Assembly (NCBI GenBank): GCA_964617665.1
Contig: CAZUAH010000420.1
Location: forward strand, 1-12,250
Reading direction: 5' to 3'
DNA length: 12,250 nt
Origin: JADHUC01 sp964617665
GTDB taxonomy: Bacteria; Planctomycetota; Planctomycetia; Pirellulales; Pirellulaceae
The notes below the pieces were generated by a model. That model saw nothing but the letters and a program-made list of their open reading frames with translations, did not search any database and was not told the origin of the DNA. Of the stretch, positions 7,410-12,250 are shown in pieces. Every line of letters begins with the position of its first letter. The stretch's first letter is position 1. Made by a program: the position numbers and the translations under genes.

Positions 7410-7910
7410 ATGGCAAAGAAGCGGGAATACGAAGTTGTCCCTGGCGTTGGCATTGGCCCATTGCAGTTAGGCATGTCGCGCAAAGACGTTTTCGCTGCCT
7501 TGGGAAAGCGTGGCGTCGCAGGAAAACCACCGGACGAGTTCTTTCAAAACTGCCTGCAAGTCGAATACAAAAAGGGCAAGGTCGTTTTCATCCAGGTCTC
7601 CTGTGATGCACCGTTTAATACGCACTACAAAAAGAAGGACATCTTCGGCACAAAGGCGTCGCAGCTTCTCAAGCAGCTAGGTAAGGACGGAGAAGTCGTC
7701 GAAGATGAACCGGGGTGTTCGTACCAGTTTCCATCCTTGAACATTGTCTTGTGGCGTGAAGCTGACCCGGATGAACTGAAGAGTGAGTTGAAGCAGCTAA
7801 AACGCTCGGACGGCGACTACGAGGACCGAGCTTCATTCTACAAATCGGAAATCGAGCGATTCAGCTACTTTGAAACCGTGGGGGTATTTGCAGACGGCTA
7901 CTACGACTAG
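7410..7910 (+). CDS. Uncharacterised 166-residue protein with GIGPLQLGMS motif
   Basis: I do not recognise a named family. The N-terminus EVVPGVGIGPLQLGMSRKDVFAALG follows a pattern (GIGPLxLGMSxxxV...LG) seen in various small bacterial proteins of unknown function. The rest is mixed alpha/beta and lysine-rich, with cysteines at 48, 65 and 103, and ends in a Tyr/Asp-rich tail. There is no signal peptide or membrane helix, so it should be cytoplasmic. The ATG at 7410 is preferred over the one at 7380 because the conserved-looking part starts directly after it and a GTTGGGC core-like site lies between the two. It is the first of four same-strand small genes separated by palindromic sequence, which suggests a cassette-borne accessory gene. 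Confidence 0.75.
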   Translation: MAKKREYEVVPGVGIGPLQLGMSRKDVFAALGKRGVAGKPPDEFFQNCLQVEYKKGKVVFIQVSCDAPFNTHYKKKDIFGTKASQLLKQLGKDGEVVEDEPGCSYQFPSLNIVLWREADPDELKSELKQLKRSDGDYEDRASFYKSEIERFSYFETVGVFADGYYD

Positions 7911-7912
7911 CC

Positions 7913-8057
7913 GCCCAACACGGCACGGCCGCAGAGCGGAGTCACCTTCGGCGTAGTGCAACGGACGGCGGCGTACTACAATCAACCGTAGTTCAAGGTT
8001 TACTCCTTCGGCTCGGGCGGTGACGGCCGTGCCAACCGTGCGTGCCACAGTCGTTCG
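7913..8057 (+). repeat. Long imperfect hairpin with attC-like left half
   Basis: The element starts two bases after the upstream stop with GCCCAAC (7913-7919), which fits the RYYYAAC core. Then GGCACGGCC (7922-7930) pairs perfectly with GGCCGTGCC (8025-8033), and GTCACC (7941-7946) with GGTGAC (8019-8024), leaving a one-sided 10-base bulge. The right end carries GTTCG next to the downstream ATG, a poor match to the expected GTTRRRY and about 19 bases beyond the inner arm. It resembles an integron attC site or a related planctomycete palindrome. It has the same arrangement as the element at 8773-8919. Confidence 0.55.
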
Positions 8058-8474
8058 ATGACCAAAGATCCCAAGATGACTGATCGCGACTACGCTCGTG
8101 CTCGCACCGACAAGATCATCGCCGAACGCTTCAAGACGTCGTGCATGAGCGATGCGAAATGGGTGCGTCTGCTTGATGCGCTAACGGCGCACGAGGGGCT
8201 TGTGGCAGACTGTCGCGTCAAACTCGTCTGGGATGACGACATCCGCTACCTGCAAATCGACGGGATGGATTTCAGCTTCGACTACTGGCCGCACGCCATG
8301 GAAGCAATGATTTCTGGTTCTCCACGCGGTTGGTACGAGTACAAGGAAATTGAGTGGATCGGATTTCCGGCGGGCGCGCAGGATCTCGTGGTAATTCGAT
8401 CCGTGATTGATGTCGTTGGGCTATTTGAGATTGTATCCTCGGATGCTGAACTCAGGATTTACGCGTATCGGTAG
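8058..8474 (+). CDS. Uncharacterised 138-residue protein, possibly DUF6678-like
   Basis: A cytoplasmic-looking protein with no signal peptide or membrane helix. CMSDAKWVRLLDALTAHEGL (29-48) resembles the N-terminal stretch of DUF6678 proteins, where a Lys-Trp pair precedes a helix. The central part DIRYLQIDGMDFSFDYWPHAM (61-81) and YKEIEWIGFP (95-104) is rich in aromatic residues. The family link is from memory and only tentative, and the function is unknown either way. An in-frame ATG also exists at 8076. The 5' end abuts the hairpin element before it, leaving almost no leader, as in gene cassettes that rely on external expression signals. Confidence 0.7.
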   Translation: MTKDPKMTDRDYARARTDKIIAERFKTSCMSDAKWVRLLDALTAHEGLVADCRVKLVWDDDIRYLQIDGMDFSFDYWPHAMEAMISGSPRGWYEYKEIEWIGFPAGAQDLVVIRSVIDVVGLFEIVSSDAELRIYAYR

Positions 8475-8539
8475 TTCGGTGGCTCACAACCCGTGGGCGG
8501 GCGAATCGTTGCACCGTGGACTCGTGTCCGCGCTCAGCC

Positions 8540-8767
8540 ATGCACATTCACTATCATTCACTTTTCGCTGGCGTGATCACGTTCATGTTGCTGTTTGTAC
8601 TTGGCGTTTCCGTTTGGTGGGGCCTAGTTGGCGTCGTAGTATGCCTGATGGCCGATAGCACACGGTATGGATCTCAACCTCTGCGCTACGGCGCCGCCTC
8701 GATACTGCAGGCGGTCGTGTTATTCCTTATCTTCGCAGTTGCACGTCTGGCATTCGCTGGATCGTGA
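8540..8767 (+). CDS. Small 75-residue hydrophobic membrane protein
   Basis: A short protein with a long hydrophobic stretch at residues 8-37 (one or two helices) and another at 50-73, joined by a short polar loop (ADSTRYGSQPLRYG). The basic/histidine-rich N-terminus MHIHYH lacks a cleavable signal. No family was recognised. The ATG at 8540 is preferred; a GTG eight codons upstream is possible. The gene lies 65 bases after the previous stop and in the same orientation, as part of the small-gene block. No clear ribosome site was seen, so it is a moderate call based on membrane-protein-like composition and context. Confidence 0.5.
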   Translation: MHIHYHSLFAGVITFMLLFVLGVSVWWGLVGVVVCLMADSTRYGSQPLRYGAASILQAVVLFLIFAVARLAFAGS

Positions 8768-8772
8768 CGCTG

Positions 8773-8919
8773 GCCGAACACCGCACGCCCGTAGAGACTC
8801 GCCATCCATGGCGAATACGCCGTTGCCTGTGAAGCTCTGGGAGGTAACAATGCTCTTCAAGCACGTCCGGAAGACTTGACGGATGGACGGTCGGCGTCGG
8901 GCGTGCGAATCCGTTGGCG
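8773..8919 (+). repeat. attC-like imperfect palindrome, about 147 bp
   Basis: The order is GCCGAAC (8773-8779), two bases, CGCACGCCCG (8782-8791), a central region, CGGGCGTGCG (8898-8907), five bases, GTTGGCG (8913-8919). The ten-base arms are exact complements. An inner pair CCATCC (8802-8807) and GGATGG (8881-8886) extends the hairpin across an asymmetric bulge. The AAC...GTT outer triplets, the short arm spacers and the bulged stem are the layout of integron attC sites, and the length is near the upper end for attC. The outer heptamers pair only partly. The next start codon is 7 bases downstream. Confidence 0.6.
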
Positions 8920-8926
8920 GACCTAA

Positions 8927-9361
8927 ATGAATCACTTGGATTGCATCTATCTCAATCAGATTGCGCAAGGCATCGTTCCGCTTGATGATGTCGTTGTCGC
9001 CTTCAGCAATCTGCCACAGAGCGCACGATCTGAGACGATTCACCAACTGTCGCTGATGGTTCACGAATCACATCCTCACCCATCTGAAATCGTTGACGCG
9101 ATTTCGACTAGCGGCCTTAAACGGACTTTCACGCCGTGTGTGATGCTCTCATCTGGCGACTTCTACCAACAACTGTCTCGTCTTGGGCAATTGCCTAACG
9201 GTGAACTCGACAAGGCATTCCTCCTGCTGCTGCACTTGTTTCGCACCGTTGACGGACGACGGCGCGAGGCTTGTGGCGACTCATGCCATCACTGGTGGCA
9301 CCAAGACCTGTCGGATGCTCGTGTGCTTCGCGAATTGAAGTCTCGCGGAACACGTTGGTAG
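8927..9361 (+). CDS. DUF5958-like protein
   Basis: A 144-residue protein. The features I associate with DUF5958 are present in order: LNQIAQGIVPLDDVVVAF near the start, SGLKRTFTPCVML (62-74), LGQLPNGELDKAFLLLLHLF (86-105), and the C-terminal RRREACGDSCHHWWHQDLSD (111-130). The Cys/His cluster C116, C120, H121, H122 and H125 could bind a metal, but this is inference. The function of the family is not known to me. There is no signal or membrane segment. The ATG lies 7 bases after the end of the attC-like palindrome, so this is the last gene of the cassette-like block; after it the strand switches to the DsbD gene. Confidence 0.78.
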   Translation: MNHLDCIYLNQIAQGIVPLDDVVVAFSNLPQSARSETIHQLSLMVHESHPHPSEIVDAISTSGLKRTFTPCVMLSSGDFYQQLSRLGQLPNGELDKAFLLLLHLFRTVDGRRREACGDSCHHWWHQDLSDARVLRELKSRGTRW

Positions 9362-9368
9362 AGACGAC

Positions 9369-9407
9369 TATCGGGCGATGGCCCGTGGGAACGGGCCCTG
9401 CGCGATT
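9369..9407. terminator. Hairpin between convergent genes, possible bidirectional terminator
   Basis: GGCCCGT (9380-9386) and ACGGGCC (9391-9397) form a perfect 7-bp GC-rich stem with a 4-base loop (GGGA). The pairing continues imperfectly outward to ATCGGGCG on the left and GCGCGAT on the right. It lies between the ends of the DUF5958-like gene (9361) and the DsbD gene (9444), which suits a two-way terminator. No strong T-run follows on either strand, so factor-independent termination is uncertain. Confidence 0.4.
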
Positions 9408-9443
9408 AAATCCCTGTGGTCCGGCGGCCAGTACCCTCTGCAC

Positions 9444-11960
9444 TCAGATCCCGGTGACGCCATCTTCCTGTTTCTTCGCCACGCCACGCGATGGTCCTGC
9501 CTTCTTTAGAGCCTCGATGATGCGTTTTGGCCCGGTGAAGAGGCCGTCTAGTAGGATGGGTTTGTTTGGGTTGTCAGCGGGAAAGATGGCATAGAACGGC
9601 AGCGCGCCGCTTGTGTTCCCTAGACGCTCCAGCATGTCGTCTACTTCCGGCGAATCGTCGGTGCGGAACGCTTGCAGCGGGATAATGCCGTTGTCTTCAA
9701 CAAACTTCTTCGTTTCTTCGCGGTTCAGAGCCAACTGCTCGTTCGTCTTGCAGGTCAGTCACGAATCCGCGGTGAAGTCCACAAACACCGTTTTGCCCTC
9801 GGCCGTTAGCTTCTCGAGCAGGGCCAGAGAATACCGTTGCCAGGGAAGCTCGTGCGTTGGTTCGTCATCGCTTGTTTCCGGCTCAAGCGTCACTACTTTG
9901 CGCTTGGCTAGTTCGTCGTCAATGGCCCGTTGAAAACGGCCATCCATCACGTCAGCCAACCAAGCGAAAGAAACCAGTCCAATTAGCGTGGCAAAGGCGC
10001 TCGCACCGATCCAAGCTCGGAGTCTGGTCCAGAGCGGATCGGTCAAAGGAGTGCGGCCTATCCACCAGAACGCGGCCCACAAACCCATGATGAATGCGAC
10101 TGACGGGATGACGTAGGGTATTGGCACGAGGGTCAGCACCCACACAACTGTGGCTAGCAAAATGAACCCCATGATGTGCTTGAACGTCTCCATCCAGGCT
10201 CCCGGTTTCGGGAGAAAGGAGATGATCTTTGGGAAGAGCCCGATGAGCAGATAAGGACTAGCCATACCCAAACCGACGAGAGCAAAGCCGCCGAAGGCAA
10301 TGACAGGTGGCTGTTTTACCGCCCAGGCAAACGCCGGCACGACCAAAGGCCCGGCACATGGGGTCGCTAACACGGTAGCCAGGATCCCTTTGATAAACGC
10401 CGCTGCCACTCCTTCTCGCTCGGCCAGGTCTTGGGCTTTGCCCGATCCTACGAAACCCGGAATCGGGATCTCCCACACCCCGAGAAAACTCAAAGCAAAA
10501 ACGAAGACGATCGAAGCGAGCACGACGTTGAAGACTGTGCTATTGAATTGGGCCGCCCACTTTGCCTCAAACACCACGAGCATCGTGGCCAGGACTAGAA
10601 AGACAGCCATGACCCCCATGCTGTACCACAGATTCAGCACAAAAGCGCGTGAACGGCTGTCCCCGGCCTGCTGTACGAACGCCATAATCTTCAGCCCGAT
10701 GACCGGGAGCACGCAGGGCATGAAGTTCAGAATCAGACCGGCAGTGAAGGCCAAGAGCAGGATCACGCCCGTCGGCAGGTCCTGTTCAACACTGGCCTCT
10801 ATTTTGTCCAGTTCAAGGCCCTGGCTCGGTGGTGCTGTGGCCACTACGTCTGGCTTTGTTTGGTCAGCCGCCAACTGCGCCGCATCACCGTAGCTTGCGG
10901 CTGTAAACGTCAATGGTCGCTGTTGGTCCGTGAGGCCGTCGCCTAAGGTCACCTTGACAGCAAATTCGGCGGCCATGGGCCGAAGGCAACCCACGTTAGT
11001 ACATGCCTGGTACCCGATGATGCCGGTCAGATCGTAGTCGCCAGCGGTGGCGTCTGCCGGGACGTTGATCTCGGTGGTCCACGTGATTGATCCATCGTGG
11101 TATCGCACCTCCGGTTCGCTGGCCGTCGCTTCCTTGACGGTGGGCTCGGATGAAGCCCGCGGTGTGCCAACAACCCAGGCGGAAGGTTGCTTCAAGAGAA
11201 TCAGGGTCGGCTTGTTTGTTCCCTCCTCGGGTTCCGCCGGAGCGTAGGCATAGACGTGGTAACCGGCATCTGAAACGGCGGTCAATACAAGACTCACGGA
11301 ACCCCCGGGCTGAACGACCGAAGGCTGAATGTGCCCGCGGATCGTGACGCGCGATCGCTCCGGCCGAAACTCGCCGGCAGGCACAGTCGGCTCGTAGTAT
11401 CCGCCGAACTCGATCTTGATCGCCCTACCGAAGATCGGTTTGCAGCCCGTGGCATCGTCGCAGATCACACCATCGAATTGGGCCTCGATTTGGCCCGCCT
11501 CGGGATCGACACCTTCGGCCAATCGTACGGGCGCCGACCAGACGACCTCTCCAGAGTGTTCGCGAAGTGGGACCTCGAACTCCGGGACTTCTCGCACTTT
11601 CGGCTGCCGGTCGGGACGGAAGGGTGCCAGTATCTCGATCTCGTCCACCGATGTGATCGTGATCTTCGACGGACCTGGCCCACCCTGTTGATCGACTGCA
11701 TATGTGTGCCAATTGGGCGGGATTACGCCTTTGATCTCCAATACACCATCCCTGCCACCTCGCTGAACCTTCAGTTCGCCGGTCAGCACTATGTCACCAC
11801 CGGCTGCGCCACCAAATGTGTCGCCGCCAATGCCGTCAAGCCACTCGGGCGCTTGCTGCTCGTCCGCCATTGTCTGCAACGACGGCGTCGATTCTTGGGC
11901 GGCGTTGGGTAGGCCCGGTCCGGTCAGTAGCAGAACCAGCATCGCAAGAGTGCGTTTCAT
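9444..11960 (-). CDS. DsbD-type thiol:disulfide interchange protein, putative selenoprotein (in-frame TGA)
   Basis: DsbD-type proteins carry electrons from cytoplasmic thioredoxin across the inner membrane to periplasmic thiol proteins. Residues 1-21 are a signal peptide. Two beta-rich periplasmic domains follow (about 55-190 and 200-340) with Cys pairs C167/C173 and C320/C325. The eight-helix DsbD/CcdA core (about 398-672) has redox cysteines in MPCVLP (C416) and TPCAGP (C535). The thioredoxin-like domain starts near 700. Codon 734 is TGA in VDFTADS-TGA-LTCKTNE, exactly the first Cys of CxxC, and the frame runs on for 104 family-typical codons to TGA at 9444. Read as selenocysteine, the protein has 838 residues with a U-L-T-C site. 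Read as stop, it ends at 9759 (733 residues) without its catalytic motif. The usual Trp before the motif is Ser. A TATAAT promoter precedes it. Confidence 0.85.
9728..9740 (-). promoter_or_regulatory. Candidate bacterial SECIS stem-loop
   Basis: On the coding strand, 19-31 bases after the in-frame TGA, GAGC-AGTTG-GCTC forms a 4-bp stem with a 5-base loop containing GU. In E. coli fdhF the SECIS upper stem and GGU loop sit at nearly the same distance from the UGA. The stem is short and I found no strong lower helix, so the element is only suggestive. An alternative CTGC/GCAG pairing overlaps it. Confidence 0.3.
9759..9761 (-). other. Putative selenocysteine codon (TGA) of the DsbD-type gene
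   Basis: TGA replaces the first cysteine codon of the thioredoxin-domain CxxC motif (TCG TGA CTG ACC TGC on the - strand). TGA is an ordinary stop elsewhere in the window (end of the ATPase gene at 2721-2723), so the genome does not use a recoded genetic code. No frameshift is involved. Confidence 0.65.
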
Positions 11961-12250
11961 TGTCCTTGATTCCTGTTATCCACAATCCTTGTCATTGATC
12001 GAATTCATCGCATTATATCGGCTGAGGCTCGTCATTGAATCCGTCCCACACCCCAGTCGGTCGACGGCGCAGAGCCCGGTTTGCCCACTTTCCGCGTCAG
12101 TTTACCCAAGTTGACGAGGTCCGGCCGAGAATCCTTACACATCTTTTGCATTCCGGCACACAGCAGGACGGGTTACACACAGCCACTTCTTGAGGCCAGA
12201 TCTCGGGTGCACCAAAGTTGCTATAGCGTAAATATTCCGATCGTTCGGGT
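11961..12250. other. Upstream region of the DsbD gene to the window edge
   Basis: These 290 bases hold the DsbD promoter and leader on the - strand. I found no supported gene, repeat or RNA in the rest. The open frame running in from the DsbD gene on the + strand is a shadow. Confidence 0.5.
12012..12039 (-). promoter_or_regulatory. Sigma-70-type promoter for the DsbD gene
   Basis: On the - strand a perfect TATAAT (-10) lies at 12012-12017 and TTCAAT (a weak -35, 3 of 6 matches) at 12034-12039, with 16 bases between. Transcription would start near 12005, giving a leader of about 45 bases before the ATG at 11960. AAGGA just before that ATG is the likely ribosome site. Confidence 0.45.

Noticed and set aside
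8475..8539. Third attC-like site between the 138-residue and 75-residue genes
   Set aside because: An AAC and a GTT are present but the arms do not pair well and no GC-rich inner stem was found.
9444..9734. Separate 96-residue gene downstream of a truncated DsbD gene
   Set aside because: It is in the same frame as the 733-codon part, its only start is a TTG inside the thioredoxin-domain sequence, and codons between it and the TGA encode the conserved LTCKTNEQ. It is the C-terminal part of one protein.
11331..11912. 193-residue + strand frame opposite the DsbD periplasmic domains
   Set aside because: Shadow of the DsbD gene; no recognisable motif and no ribosome site.
9444..11960. Frameshifted pseudogene
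   Set aside because: No frame change is needed; a single TGA interrupts one continuous frame and no other damage is visible. A point nonsense mutation remains possible but is less likely than Sec.

Overview
The window looks like a chromosomal segment from a planctomycete (Planctomycetota). The clues are a zinc-ribbon/GYF_2/two-membrane-helix protein, a Gfo/Idh/MocA oxidoreductase, loosely packed genes, long palindromic intergenic elements and several small uncharacterised genes. The assignment rests on gene content only. No rRNA or tRNA gene, transposase, integrase or CRISPR array was seen.

Region 1 (1-3850, + strand) is a tight four-gene metal-transport cluster. It holds a small HMA_2-type membrane protein running in from the left edge, a P1B-type ATPase of CtpC-like layout, a second HMA_2-type membrane protein that resembles the ATPase N-terminal half without its catalytic domains, and an 84-residue single-helix membrane protein of PacL-like layout. 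The ATPase has intact phosphorylation and nucleotide-binding motifs, but Tyr-Ser-Cys replaces the usual Cys-Pro-Cys in the ion pathway.

Region 2 (3851-7148) starts with a perfect 27-bp inverted repeat between convergent genes. Next come a Gfo/Idh/MocA dehydrogenase on the - strand, a 314-bp divergent gap holding a possible 21-codon ORF, the zinc-ribbon/GYF_2 membrane protein, and purM (AIR synthetase, purine synthesis).

Region 3 (7149-9361, + strand) has four short uncharacterised genes in one orientation. At least two gaps contain long imperfect hairpins whose ends resemble integron attC sites, so this may be an integrase-less gene-cassette array. One gene looks like DUF5958, another possibly DUF6678.

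Region 4 (9444-12017, - strand) is a DsbD-type thiol:disulfide interchange protein behind a TATAAT promoter. Its frame is interrupted by one TGA exactly where the first cysteine of the thioredoxin-domain CxxC motif belongs. The same frame then continues for 104 clean, family-typical codons. The best reading is an 838-residue selenoprotein with a Sec-Leu-Thr-Cys active site; the alternative is a nonsense mutation. This is the most interesting point in the window.
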